Assembly (NCBI GenBank): GCA_913031395.1
Contig: CAJWDT010000008.1
Span: 1-49,748 of the forward strand
Direction: 5' to 3'
Origin: an uncultured Gammaproteobacteria bacterium
Lineage (GTDB): Bacteria; Pseudomonadota; Gammaproteobacteria; Magnimaribacterales; Magnimaribacteraceae
DNA: 49,748 nucleotides
A program made the position numbers and the translations under genes. The notes below the pieces were generated by a model. The model was not told the origin of the DNA, did not search any database, and saw only the letters and a list, made by a program, of their open reading frames with translations. Shown one piece after another: positions 31,789 to 41,037 of the stretch (its first letter is position 1; the number at the start of each line of letters is the position of its first letter).

Positions 31789-33036
31789 TTAATCAAATTG
31801 TTTATCAGTACTGGCAAAGAGGAAATAAAAGATTCCTCCAAAGAAAGTTATACCAGCTACTACATAAAATACCATATCCCATGAATTTGTTGCATCAAGA
31901 ATTATTCCTGTCAACACACCTCCAACAAGACCAGGAAGTGCAGCAACCATATTAGTAATGCCCATTAATCTTCCTGTGTGTTTGGGGCCAATATCAGCAT
32001 GATTCACGATAAAACCTCCTGCACTAAAACCACCGAAAACATTTCCTAAACACATAATTGCAATAATTCCAGCAACACTTTCTAGCTCTGGAACAATACA
32101 CAAACATATCCCGCTTCCTCCAAATGCTATTGAATTACAAAGCTTTCTAACGGTAAGAAGGTGAATCCCTTTATTAGTTAAGTAGTCCGCAAAGTAACCA
32201 CCAATATTAATAAATATGAAAGACGCAATGTGTGGCAGCATAGCCAGAATACCTACTGCTGCCATTGGCACACCCAGACCATCTTTTATGAATATGGGTA
32301 GCCACGATAAGAAAACAAATAAACTATAGTTACTGCAGAAATGAGCAACGGTTATTGCCCATAAAGCGCGATTTGATCTCCATTCAGAAAAAGGAAGGGC
32401 TTCAGCTTTATCATTTGCAGGAGCATTCTCTGTAATAAACTTTAATTCTTCAGAAGTAATATTTTGATCTTCTTTTGGAGAAGACTCGACTATTCTTTGC
32501 CAAAAAATATACCACACAAAACCAAGTCCCCCATATAGATAGAAAGCCCATTGCCATCCTAAATTTAAAATTATGATTGGCGTTACGACTAGTCCAAAAA
32601 TCGTACCTATAGGAATTGCACTATTTGTTATTGCCACTGATCGAGCTCTCTCGCTAAAAGGAATCCAACGTGCGTATAGACTATGCCAAGCAGGGAAGGT
32701 TATACCTTCACCCAAGCCCATACCTATTCTTGCGATGATTAAAGAAATCATGCCACCAAAGAAAGCCCAAGGGGTTATGAGGGTAAATATAGACCAAACA
32801 ACCAATCCAACACCCAAAACTATTTTTGCACCTATCCTATCTGAAAGTAGACCTCCATAAATCTGGGTTACCATGTAACCAATATAGAAACTGCCAAGAA
32901 TGATTCCTTTTTGTGTTTCCGACCATCCTGCTTCGGCGCTCATAGGTATAATAGCCAAAGAAATCACAACCCTGTCTATATAGCATATAAAAACTGCTGA
33001 CACTGTTAGTGCTATAACTTTGAATCTTTGTTGCAT
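31789..33036 (-). CDS. Major facilitator superfamily transporter (organic anion type)
   Basis: A 415-residue protein with about 12 membrane segments. It has the anion:cation symporter look: CYIDRVVISLAI in helix 1, GSFYIGYMVTQIYGGLLSDRIGAK (motif A) between helices 2 and 3, and MGLGEGITFPAWHSLYARWIP in helix 4. Family members import sugar acids, aromatic acids and similar anions with protons. The ATG at 33036 has GGGGA about 8 bases upstream and is preferred over an ATG 39 bases further up. Divergent from the CoA-transferase gene, which could activate the imported acid. Confidence 0.87.
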   Translation of the reverse strand: MQQRFKVIALTVSAVFICYIDRVVISLAIIPMSAEAGWSETQKGIILGSFYIGYMVTQIYGGLLSDRIGAKIVLGVGLVVWSIFTLITPWAFFGGMISLIIARIGMGLGEGITFPAWHSLYARWIPFSERARSVAITNSAIPIGTIFGLVVTPIIILNLGWQWAFYLYGGLGFVWYIFWQRIVESSPKEDQNITSEELKFITENAPANDKAEALPFSEWRSNRALWAITVAHFCSNYSLFVFLSWLPIFIKDGLGVPMAAVGILAMLPHIASFIFINIGGYFADYLTNKGIHLLTVRKLCNSIAFGGSGICLCIVPELESVAGIIAIMCLGNVFGGFSAGGFIVNHADIGPKHTGRLMGITNMVAALPGLVGGVLTGIILDATNSWDMVFYVVAGITFFGGIFYFLFASTDKQFD

Positions 33037-33140
33037 ATATTTATCCCCAATAAGAAGTTTACAAGATACCTTCAAATAAGATTAATTAAAAATTATTTTA
33101 TAAATTAGTTATTATAAATTCTAAGAATTTGGAGAAAATT

Positions 33141-34370
33141 TTGGAAAAAGAAAATAAAGACCCTCTTTTAAAAGGTTTAAAAGTAATTGATGCCGCTAGT
33201 TTTATTGCAGGGCCATCAGCCGCAACAATTATGTCTGACTATGGTGCAGAAGTAATTAAGATAGAACCTGAGAGTGGCGATAGTCTTAGAAACTTAATTT
33301 CTAATGGTAGGATGCCAGAAGGCCCTGAGAACTATTGTTGGGAACTTACATCTAGAAACAAGAAAAGCATTTCATTGAACCTCAAAGATCAAGAGGCTCA
33401 TAAAATCTTGATTAATCTTGTTAAAGAGGCAGATGTCTTTATAACAAATATGCCTTTTCCGGTAAGAAAAAAACTTAACATTACAGTAGAAGATATCAGA
33501 CCTCATAATCCAAGTTTAATTTATGCTTCTCTTACTGGTTATGGGGAAGTTGGACCCGATGCAGATAGAACAGCATATGATTCAATGGCTTGGTGGGCTA
33601 GAAGTGGTCTAATGGATTTTGTCAGGCCTTCCAATAGTCACCCGGTGGCCTGGTCAACTCCAGGAATGGGAGACCATCCCACTGGCATGGCACTTTATGG
33701 AGCAATTATGACAGCGCTTTACAAGAGAGAAAGGACTGGAGAGGGTAGTGAAGTGTCAACCTCATTAATGGCTAATGGGGCATGGGCTAATGGTGTTTTC
33801 ATCCAAGCTGCTTTAATGAATATAGAGTTTCCTGAAAGACCTGAACCATTACCAAGGCATCCGTTTTATGACTTTTATTCTACGAAGGATAATAGAGAAT
33901 TTGCACTGGGAATGATTAATTCAAGGATAGAGTGGCCAAAGCTCATCAGCATTCTGAACAGGACTGATTGGGAAACAAGAGAGCTTTTTTCATTCGATGA
34001 CCCTTTTGCAAATGCAGATACTATAAGAACCGAACTTTCAGAGGAATTTAAAAGTAGAGATCTAAATGTAATTGATAACTTGCTAAGAGATTCAGGTGTA
34101 ACCTATGGTGTTTTAGGAAGAACAACCGATCATGCACATGATAAACAATTTTTAGAAACAGAAACACTAGTGCCTTTAGAGCATGAATCTTTTGAAAACT
34201 TAATGACCATAAATAGTCCTTTTAGAATAGAAGAAGAAGAAAAGGTTGAATTCAGTAGAGCACCCAAAGTAGGTGAACACACTAAGGAGGTCCTTAAAGA
34301 AATGGGCTTTAAAGATACTGATTTAGAAGAGTTGAAGAATAATAAATCTATCTTTTGGTCAGATATATAA
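33141..34370 (+). CDS. Class III CoA-transferase (CaiB/BaiF family)
   Basis: A 409-residue protein. It opens GLKVIDAASFIAGPSAATIMSDYGAEVIKIEP, the family's Rossmann start. Catalytic Asp is in TAYDSMAWWARSG, and LMDFVRP, HPTGMALYGAIMTALYKRERTG and SEVSTSLMANGAW follow. It moves CoA between carboxylic acids. I choose TTG at 33141 because GGAG lies exactly six bases upstream; an in-frame TTG at 33129 sits before that site and would need another. Followed 12 bp later by the YtcJ-type lipoprotein gene. Confidence 0.88.
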   Translation: MEKENKDPLLKGLKVIDAASFIAGPSAATIMSDYGAEVIKIEPESGDSLRNLISNGRMPEGPENYCWELTSRNKKSISLNLKDQEAHKILINLVKEADVFITNMPFPVRKKLNITVEDIRPHNPSLIYASLTGYGEVGPDADRTAYDSMAWWARSGLMDFVRPSNSHPVAWSTPGMGDHPTGMALYGAIMTALYKRERTGEGSEVSTSLMANGAWANGVFIQAALMNIEFPERPEPLPRHPFYDFYSTKDNREFALGMINSRIEWPKLISILNRTDWETRELFSFDDPFANADTIRTELSEEFKSRDLNVIDNLLRDSGVTYGVLGRTTDHAHDKQFLETETLVPLEHESFENLMTINSPFRIEEEEKVEFSRAPKVGEHTKEVLKEMGFKDTDLEELKNNKSIFWSDI

Positions 34371-34382
34371 AGGAAAATTAGA

Positions 34383-36062
34383 ATGAACATTTATAAAAAT
34401 TTATCATTAGGTATTGTTGTCATGCTTCTTTCAGCATGTGAGACCGAACAAGAATGTAAAGAAGCAGATTTAGTTATTTTTAATAGCGAGATTTACACTG
34501 CCAATGAAAGACAAGTCAAAGTAGAGGCCTTAGCAGTACTTGATGGAAAATTTATATTTGTAGGTTCTAATAAAGATTCTTTAGCTTATCAATGCGGAAC
34601 GACAGAAATTCTAAATCTTGAGAATTCTTTTGTTTATCCGGGCTTTATAGATGCACATGCTCATTTAAAAGGTATTGGATATAGAGAGATCAATCTTAAT
34701 CTCCAAGGGGCAGAGAGCTTAAAGGGAATGCTTACACAAGTTAAGATTCATTCAAATAAAGTATCAGAAGGTTCCTGGGTTATAGGAAGAGGGTGGATAG
34801 AAAAGAAATGGCCTGAAGCTCGATTTCCTACCATAGAAGAATTAGATGCGATCTCAAAAGATAAACCCATTGCCCTTGAGAGGGCAGATGGCCATGCCAT
34901 TATTGTAAACAGCCTTGCACTTAAGCTTGCTGGTATTACTAAGAATACTCCGGACCCAATTGGAGGAAAGATTGATAAAGATTCAAATGGAGAACCCAAT
35001 GGAGTCTTGATTGATAAAGCATCGCTTCTTGTAGAATCCATAATACCCAAGAAAACAAGGTTAGAAGAAAAGGATGCTTTAAAAAAAGGACTGAGCAGAA
35101 CTGCACAGATGGGGTGGACGCAATTGCATGATGCCGGCTCGCCACTATCAGATTATGAACTCTTAAAGGAAATCAAAGATGAAGAGGGCTTACCTGTAAG
35201 GATACAATTTTATGTAAGTGACGGAGTGGATGCTTTGAAATTTATTGATAACGGTCCGTATTTTGATGAAGATCATATGCTCACAGCAAGAGGTGTAAAG
35301 CTTTATGCTGATGGAGCAATAGGATCAAGAGGTGCTGCATTTTTTAAGAAATATGATGACTACGAAACTAAAGGTTTTCTTATTTTTCAAAAAGATAAAA
35401 CAATGCCTAAGCTGATAAAGGCCCTAGTGAATGGAATACAGGTTCAAACACATGCCATTGGAGACTTGGCTAATAGTGTCACTCTAGATTGGTACGAGGA
35501 GGCTTTCAATACTGTCTCGTCTGCTAATAGAATGATTCAAGAGCCAAGATGGAGAATTGAGCATGCTCAAAACATATTACCAAATGATCAACAAAGGTAT
35601 GCTGATTTGAATGTGATTGCTTCTATGCAACCTTCCCATGCTATTGGGGACTTACACTTTGCCCATAAACGCCTGGGGGAAGAGAGATTGAATAATGCAT
35701 ATACTTGGAGAAATTTAATCGATTTGGATGTACTTGTAGCTGGAGGATCAGATGCTCCTGTTGAGATAGGAGATCTTAGGGTTGAATTTAAGGCAGCTGT
35801 TAGCAGAAAAGATCTGGATGGTTATTATCAAGATTATTGGAATCTTGAACAATCTGTTACGAGAGAAGAAGGTCTTTACATGTTTACCAAATGGGCCGCT
35901 TATTCAGTATTTGAAGAGGACATAAAAGGTACTATCGAAGTTGGAAAGCTTGCTGATTTAACTATCCTATCTAAAGATATTATGACTATTCCAGAGGATG
36001 AAATTATGTCATCACAAGTTGAGATGACGATTGTTGATGGATCAATTGTTTATTCAAGGTAA
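34383..36062 (+). CDS. YtcJ-type amidohydrolase, predicted lipoprotein
   Basis: A 559-residue protein with a signal ending in LLSAC (lipobox) and Glu at +2. A metal-dependent amidohydrolase follows: YPGFIDAHAHLKG near 87-99 (HxH), GRGWIEKKWPEARFPT, ERADGHAIIVNSLALKLAGI, KLYADGAIGSRGA, QTHAIGD, WRIEHAQN, and GGSDAPVE with the late Asp. The C-terminus has GTIEVGKLADLTILSKDI. YtcJ enzymes cleave N-acyl or carbamoyl bonds, usually in the cytosol, so membrane-anchored export is notable. It ends at a strong hairpin terminator. Confidence 0.85.
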   Translation: MNIYKNLSLGIVVMLLSACETEQECKEADLVIFNSEIYTANERQVKVEALAVLDGKFIFVGSNKDSLAYQCGTTEILNLENSFVYPGFIDAHAHLKGIGYREINLNLQGAESLKGMLTQVKIHSNKVSEGSWVIGRGWIEKKWPEARFPTIEELDAISKDKPIALERADGHAIIVNSLALKLAGITKNTPDPIGGKIDKDSNGEPNGVLIDKASLLVESIIPKKTRLEEKDALKKGLSRTAQMGWTQLHDAGSPLSDYELLKEIKDEEGLPVRIQFYVSDGVDALKFIDNGPYFDEDHMLTARGVKLYADGAIGSRGAAFFKKYDDYETKGFLIFQKDKTMPKLIKALVNGIQVQTHAIGDLANSVTLDWYEEAFNTVSSANRMIQEPRWRIEHAQNILPNDQQRYADLNVIASMQPSHAIGDLHFAHKRLGEERLNNAYTWRNLIDLDVLVAGGSDAPVEIGDLRVEFKAAVSRKDLDGYYQDYWNLEQSVTREEGLYMFTKWAAYSVFEEDIKGTIEVGKLADLTILSKDIMTIPEDEIMSSQVEMTIVDGSIVYSR

Positions 36063-36092
36063 AAAAAAGGGCACCGAAGTACCCTTTTTTTT
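36061..36092. terminator. Bidirectional Rho-independent terminator
   Basis: A run of eight A, then GGG, then C-AC, the tetraloop CGAA (36075-36078), GT, A, CCC and eight T form an almost perfect hairpin with one C-A mismatch. The T tract follows on the plus strand and, read from the minus strand, likewise. It serves both the YtcJ gene and the convergent TonB-dependent receptor. Confidence 0.88.
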
Positions 36093-36102
36093 CAGATCCA
36101 AT

Positions 36103-38643
36103 TTAGAAATCTAAACCTACTTTAAAGTAGTAGAAAGCACCATTGAATCCTAAAGGTGAACCTTCAGGGTACTTCATACCACAACATAGAGTAGATGCAG
36201 GATTATCAGGGACTTCATCAGTAACATTTTGTGCTCCTAATGTAAGTGTGTAAGCTCCTAAATCTCTTCTTACTTCTAGATCAAGAGTAAACATATCATC
36301 AACTGTTTCAGAGAAAACAGGATCAGCATATATATCCCACCAGATCCACTCATCAACCCAGTTATATCTCGCCATTAATGACCAGTCACCAGTATTGTGA
36401 ACAGCTGTAAGGTTCCATCTTGATTCAGGCAATAAACTTTCTAATTGACCGATTCTTGCTGCACCAACTAGACCACTAGTTTTATCAACTTCTGTTTCAA
36501 CAGTACTCCAGACAAAAGTTAAGTCTGTATTGCCATTGAACATTTCAGCTGAGTATGTAGCAACTAAGTCCACACCTTCAGTAGTTGTATCAAAGTCATT
36601 TACATAGAATCTAAAGTTAGTTAAGTCACCAGCTCCAGGCACACCTTGTGCTAGAAGACTAGCGATGTCGGCCGAAGTAAGTGATACATCACTACCTTGT
36701 GTAATTCTATCCTCTAATTCAATTGAATAAGCATCTAGAGTAATTGATAAGGCGTCAGTTGCATTCCAAACAACACCATAAGATACGTTAAAAGATTCTT
36801 CAGGTTGAAGTTCTTTACCACCGTAAGCTACGGATACAGGGTTCGTTGGAGCAAGTGTTCCTTTTTGAAACAACACACCATCAGTTCCAGAAACTGTAGA
36901 AATATTAGATATATTTCCTTGTCCAGGAGTAGGTGCTCTAAAGCCTGTACTAGTTGTGAATCTTAAGCTCAGATCATCATTAACTGTGTATAGACCAGAT
37001 ATTTTGAAATTACTTGTAGTTCCGAAAGTATCAAAGTCTTCATATCTTCCAGCAAGACCCATTAAGAATCTTTCTGTTAGGTCAGCTTCAAGATCTAAAT
37101 ATACTGCAACATTACTTCTATCCCAAACTCCAGCCATATCAGGATTGAATCCACCAAAACCATTAGATCCGATTCCAAATCCTTGGTTAAAGTATGGTCC
37201 AATTTCCCAACTTTCCTTGTTTCCAGATACAACAGTAAACTGCTCTTCTCTAAATTCAAGACCGTATGCAACGTTTAAGTCAGATGCCCAACCATCAACA
37301 GTTACAGGCGTTACAAAATCAACGTTGAAATTCTTTTCAAGTTGGATGTAACTACCAGGATTAAATGAAGTAGGAGAGTCAGGTCCCAAAGAACCATTTA
37401 ATGTATTCTCTATGTAGTAATCAGCTGTATTTTCTCCAACACTCACGCTGATATCATACATAGTACCTGAATCCATAGTTCCTCTGATTCCTGAAGCTAT
37501 ACTCCAGTCAGAAACACTTCCACCAAAGCTTGGTGTAAATCCACCAGGAAATACTTGATTGAATACGAAACAGTTAGGATTAGCTATGATAGCTGCTAGA
37601 GCTGAATCAGAAGCTGATCCTGCACCTGCTGCAGGAACCGGCACAACAGGACAAGTTCTGTCTGCACCAGTCGTAGCTTGCGCTACGTCTCCAACTAGCC
37701 TAGTAGTTCCACCATCAGTTGAAAATATTCCACCTCTGTTGGTAGGATTCCTAAAGAAGAAACCACCAAGGACTTTTCTTTCTGCATAATTACCAAAAAG
37801 ATAAAATTCTTTGTTCGCATCTAATTCAAGACCTATATTTGCTACCAATTTAACATCATCACTAACATCAGGTGATCCCCATGTTTGTGCTGGATTAGGG
37901 TAGTTCCAAATAGCGGCATTTCCACCATCATAAAGTGCTTGAGCATCGCCCCTTTGAACACTTCTGCTAGTAGCATCGCTTTCTTGTAATTCTATAGAAA
38001 CGTTTGCAAAACCATTTGCTGTGAAAGGCATACCAACATTAGCTGCAATTCTATACATATCGCCGTCGCCATCTGCGTATTCACCGCTTCTGATTTCTAT
38101 TTGAGTACCTTCAGCATTGTCTTTATAGACAAAGTTCATAATACCGGCAATAGCATCTGATCCATACTGAGCAGCAGCTCCATCTCTTAATACTTCAACT
38201 TGCTTTAAAGCAATTGAAGGTATAGCTGAGATATCTGGACCTTGCGCACCATCAGATATACCACTTCCTAAGAAAGATATAACAGCACCTCTGTGCCTTC
38301 TCTTTCCATTTACCAAAACCAACATATTGTCGGGCGGAAGACCTCTTAAGTTAGCTGGTCTAATTAAAGTAGCAGCATCACTTATAGGTTGTGTATTTAC
38401 ATTAAAGGAAGGAACGAGAGTTCTGATCATGTCAGGAAGGTCCGCAGCTCCTTGATTAGTGAAATCAGATCCACTAATAATATCAACAGGAGCGGGAGAA
38501 TCACCAACAGATCTAGCTTCTCTTCTGGTACCTATGGCCACAACTTCTTCAACTTCGTCAGCAGCTGCAACGAAAGAAGGAATTGAAGGTATAAGTACAA
38601 GTGAAAGAGCAATCGCTAATCCGCTTATTCTTGTTTTAAACAT
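36103..38643 (-). CDS. TonB-dependent outer-membrane receptor
   Basis: An 846-residue protein from the ATG at 38643, which has GGGG eight bases upstream. The signal peptide ends near AAADEVEEV, followed by a TonB-box-like VVAIGTRREARSV. The plug domain has LRGLPPDNMLVLVNGKRRHRG and QVEVLRDGAAAQYGSDAIAGIMNFV. The beta barrel ends in FYYFKVGLDF with a terminal phenylalanine. VTDEVPDNP and a CCGMKYPEG motif near the C-terminus recall receptors of SAR86-like and related bacteria. Substrate not known. It has its own terminator and a repeat-bearing upstream region. Confidence 0.93.
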   Translation of the reverse strand: MFKTRISGLAIALSLVLIPSIPSFVAAADEVEEVVAIGTRREARSVGDSPAPVDIISGSDFTNQGAADLPDMIRTLVPSFNVNTQPISDAATLIRPANLRGLPPDNMLVLVNGKRRHRGAVISFLGSGISDGAQGPDISAIPSIALKQVEVLRDGAAAQYGSDAIAGIMNFVYKDNAEGTQIEIRSGEYADGDGDMYRIAANVGMPFTANGFANVSIELQESDATSRSVQRGDAQALYDGGNAAIWNYPNPAQTWGSPDVSDDVKLVANIGLELDANKEFYLFGNYAERKVLGGFFFRNPTNRGGIFSTDGGTTRLVGDVAQATTGADRTCPVVPVPAAGAGSASDSALAAIIANPNCFVFNQVFPGGFTPSFGGSVSDWSIASGIRGTMDSGTMYDISVSVGENTADYYIENTLNGSLGPDSPTSFNPGSYIQLEKNFNVDFVTPVTVDGWASDLNVAYGLEFREEQFTVVSGNKESWEIGPYFNQGFGIGSNGFGGFNPDMAGVWDRSNVAVYLDLEADLTERFLMGLAGRYEDFDTFGTTSNFKISGLYTVNDDLSLRFTTSTGFRAPTPGQGNISNISTVSGTDGVLFQKGTLAPTNPVSVAYGGKELQPEESFNVSYGVVWNATDALSITLDAYSIELEDRITQGSDVSLTSADIASLLAQGVPGAGDLTNFRFYVNDFDTTTEGVDLVATYSAEMFNGNTDLTFVWSTVETEVDKTSGLVGAARIGQLESLLPESRWNLTAVHNTGDWSLMARYNWVDEWIWWDIYADPVFSETVDDMFTLDLEVRRDLGAYTLTLGAQNVTDEVPDNPASTLCCGMKYPEGSPLGFNGAFYYFKVGLDF

Positions 38644-38756
38644 ATTGTTTACCCCAAAGTTTATTAATAATTGCTTCAAGCTTATATTAGAGAGTAGAAA
38701 AAGGGACGAAGATTATTCTCCGTTTTAGCCATTTTTTTACATCGCTGCAATAGGAT

Positions 38757-38800
38757 CAAAGCACGATATGCGCATTTTAAAGGCCTTAAAGCATATATGC
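38757..38800. repeat. Tandem AAAGCA-ATATGC motif and palindrome upstream of receptor
   Basis: Two copies of AAAGCA-N(1-2)-ATATGC lie about 30 bases apart (around 38758-38771 and 38788-38800). The second contains the perfect palindrome GCATATATGC at 38791-38800. Between them is the palindrome AAGGCCTT. The arrangement looks like paired operator sites for a dimeric regulator between divergent genes; no regulator gene is adjacent. Confidence 0.4.
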
Positions 38801-38848
38801 AAACTAAAAAAGTGTAAAATCTTATGAAAGATATTTAAATTTATTATA

Positions 38849-38871
38849 TGTACCTTTAATTTTTGTACCTT
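38849..38871. repeat. Direct repeat TGTACCTT, 15-base step
   Basis: TGTACCTT occurs at 38849-38856 and again at 38864-38871, immediately upstream of the GNAT start at 38876. The step of 15 bases is not a whole number of helical turns. It could be an operator or a chance match in AT-rich DNA. Confidence 0.3.
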
Positions 38872-38875
38872 ATTT

Positions 38876-39409
38876 ATGCTAATTCATAGAAAAGCACTCC
38901 TAAAAGACAGCTCAAATATCAAAAAGTTAATGAATATTTCCATCTCAAGTTTACTTGGTGGGATGCTAGAGCCTAATCAGCTAGAAGCGGCCAGAGAATC
39001 TATGGGCCTAGATACTCAATTGATTAAGGATGAAAGTTATTTTCTAATATTTAAAAATACTAAATTAGTTGGGTCGGGTGGATATAGCAATAGAAAGACA
39101 TTGTTTGGAGGCAATCATACTCCAAATAGATCAAATGATTTATTAATCCCAGGCAAAGATTCAGCCAAAATTAGAGCAATGTACACTCATCCAAATCATA
39201 CCAGACAAGGAATAGGGACTTATATTTTGACATTAGTAGAAGGAGAGTCTAAAAAATTAGGCTTCAGGAAGTTTGAATTGATGGCTACAGTCTCTGGAAT
39301 ATTGCTCTACGAAAGAAAAGGTTATGAAGTAACAGAAAAGATTGAGTATATTAGTAAAAAAGGAAATAAGGTCCCGATGTATAAAATGAAAAAAGATTTA
39401 GATGATTGA
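38876..39409 (+). CDS. GNAT-family acetyltransferase
   Basis: A 177-residue protein with GNAT features. An N-terminal IHRKALLKDSSNIKKLMN resembles the first strand and helix. LVGSGGYSNRKTLFGG precedes the acetyl-CoA motif IRAMYTHPNHTRQGIGTYILTLVE (about 102-125), and FELMATVSGILLYERKGYEV closes the fold. It is probably a small-molecule acetyltransferase. It is the first gene of a three-gene unit with DUF2237 and tadA; its last 8 bp overlap DUF2237. Confidence 0.82.
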   Translation: MLIHRKALLKDSSNIKKLMNISISSLLGGMLEPNQLEAARESMGLDTQLIKDESYFLIFKNTKLVGSGGYSNRKTLFGGNHTPNRSNDLLIPGKDSAKIRAMYTHPNHTRQGIGTYILTLVEGESKKLGFRKFELMATVSGILLYERKGYEVTEKIEYISKKGNKVPMYKMKKDLDD

Positions 39410-39779
39410 AGAGACTCAATTAAATATTTTTAATGAACCAATTGAGGACTGCAGTCATGATCCACTAACTGGATTCTTTAGATCAGGGTGCTGTGAAACA
39501 TCAAATCAAGATGTAGGTAACCACACAGTTTGTGCCTTAATGAGTAATGAATTTTTAGAATTTAGCTTTAATAGAGGAAATGACCTTATAAATCCTGTAC
39601 CGGAATTTAACTTCCCCGGCCTAAAAGAAGGAGATAGATGGTGTCTTTGTGCAAATAGATGGGTTGAAGCCTATGAAGCTGGGGTAGCACCACAAATCGT
39701 TTCAAGGGCTACAAATGTAAAAGCTTTAGAGATAATACCACTTGAAAACCTAAAGCTATTCGCGGTTGATATAGTGTGA
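39402..39779 (+). CDS. DUF2237 family protein
   Basis: A 125-residue protein matching the DUF2237 family over its full length: NIFNEPIEDCSHDPLTGFFRSGCCET, then HTVCALMSNEFLEFSFNRGNDL, PEFNFPGLKEGDRWCLCANRWVEA, and ATNVKALEIIPLENLK. The conserved Cys-Cys and Cys-x-Cys could bind metal, but I know of no proven role. It overlaps the upstream GNAT gene by 8 bp, and tadA downstream by 4 bp (GTGTGA). Confidence 0.88.
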   Translation: MIEETQLNIFNEPIEDCSHDPLTGFFRSGCCETSNQDVGNHTVCALMSNEFLEFSFNRGNDLINPVPEFNFPGLKEGDRWCLCANRWVEAYEAGVAPQIVSRATNVKALEIIPLENLKLFAVDIV

Positions 39780-40228
39780 AAAAAGATTTCTTCTTCATGA
39801 ACAGAGCATTAAAACAGGCTCAAAAAGCTTTTGATATTGGAGAAGTTCCCGTAGGTGCAGTTCTTGTTTATAAAGAAGAGATAATAGCTGAATCTCATAA
39901 TAGCCCTATATCAACTTGCGATCCTAGTGCACATGCTGAAATAAATGTTATTAGGGATGGTGCAAAGTTTCTAAAGAATTACAGGCTAAACAATACATCT
40001 CTTTATGTAACACTTGAACCTTGTGCGATGTGTTGTGGCGCATTAATTCATGCAAGAGTGGAAAATCTTATTTTTTCTGCTGCGGATTTAAAGTCAGGGG
40101 CAGTAGTAAGTAATGGTAATTTATTGGACTCTGATTTTATAAATCATAAAGTGAATTATTTTCAAGGACCTTTGAAAGATGAATCTTCAGATTTATTAAA
40201 GAGATTCTTTTCTCAGAAAAGACTATAA
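39776..40228 (+). CDS. tadA: tRNA-specific adenosine deaminase TadA
   Basis: A protein of 150 residues with GTG start or 143 from the ATG at 39797. The deaminase zinc motifs are present: [10 protein letters not shown] (His with the catalytic Glu) and [17 protein letters not shown] (PCxxC). It converts A34 to inosine in the arginine tRNA anticodon. GTG at 39776 overlaps the preceding stop and is plausible for coupling, while the ATG gives [11 protein letters not shown], the usual first helix. It overlaps xthA by 6 bp at the 3' end. Confidence 0.92.
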   Translation: MKKDFFFMNRALKQAQKAFDIGEVPVGAVLVYKEEIIAESHNSPISTCDPSAHAEINVIRDGAKFLKNYRLNNTSLYVTLEPCAMCCGALIHARVENLIFSAADLKSGAVVSNGNLLDSDFINHKVNYFQGPLKDESSDLLKRFFSQKRL

Positions 40229-41035
40229 ATCAAATGTAGTCCAAATTGGCGCGTGATCAGAAGGTTTTTCCATGCCTCTTATTTTGTAATCAACTCCAGA
40301 GTCTTTTACTACTTTGTTTAGCTTCTGAGTAACCCATATGTGGTCAATCCTTAATCCTCTTTTAGGTTTGTCTTCAAATCCCTTGCTTCTATAGTCAAAC
40401 CAGCTGAACTCGTTATCTTTATCAGGATATAAAGTTCTATAAGAATCGAAAAGCCCCCAGTCAGTTAAAGTTGATAGCATTTCTCTTTCTTCAGGTAAGA
40501 AGCTACATTTTCCCGTCCTAAGCCACCTTTTTTTATTCTCCTCTCCAATTCCAATGTCAATATCCTGAGGAGAGATATTTAAGTCTCCCATGACCATCAG
40601 ATGATCTTTGGGATCATAATTTTTTTCAAGATGAGTCATAAGATCTTTGTAAAATTTTACTTTATATGGAAACTTAGTTGGATGTTCTCTCTCTTCACCT
40701 TGCGGAAAGTATCCATTAAGAATATGTATCTTTTTCTTCCCTTTTTTTAAGGTTACAGAAATGAACCTTTTTTGAGCTTCTTCATCATCAGTTTCAAACC
40801 CCTTTGAAACAGACAGCGGTTCATCTTTAGTTAATATTGCAACCCCATAGTGTCCTTTTTGACCATGTATATGGGCTTTATACCCAAGCGATTCAGGAAT
40901 TTCATAAGGAAAATCGTCATCATGAACTTTTGTCTCTTGAAGACCTATTGCATCAGGTTGATACTTTTTTACAATCGCTTCTACTTGATGTGGCCTTGCC
41001 CTGATACTGTTGATATTGAATGAGATAACTTTCAT
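40223..41035 (-). CDS. xthA: Exodeoxyribonuclease III
   Basis: A 270-residue AP endonuclease/3'-5' exonuclease. It shows the EEP-fold motifs: [28 protein letters not shown] with the catalytic Glu, [24 protein letters not shown] with the catalytic Asp-Asn, and [12 protein letters not shown] plus PSDHAPIW with the catalytic Asp-His. Its length matches E. coli XthA. It repairs abasic sites and blocked 3' ends. It starts 2 bp after prc stops, so the two form one transcript. Confidence 0.92.
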   Translation of the reverse strand: MKVISFNINSIRARPHQVEAIVKKYQPDAIGLQETKVHDDDFPYEIPESLGYKAHIHGQKGHYGVAILTKDEPLSVSKGFETDDEEAQKRFISVTLKKGKKKIHILNGYFPQGEEREHPTKFPYKVKFYKDLMTHLEKNYDPKDHLMVMGDLNISPQDIDIGIGEENKKRWLRTGKCSFLPEEREMLSTLTDWGLFDSYRTLYPDKDNEFSWFDYRSKGFEDKPKRGLRIDHIWVTQKLNKVVKDSGVDYKIRGMEKPSDHAPIWTTFDL

Positions 41036-41037
41036 GT

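Noticed and set aside
36103-38643. Plus-strand open frames inside the second receptor gene
   Set aside because: They are shadows of the receptor coding strand, without ribosome-binding sites or recognisable domains.
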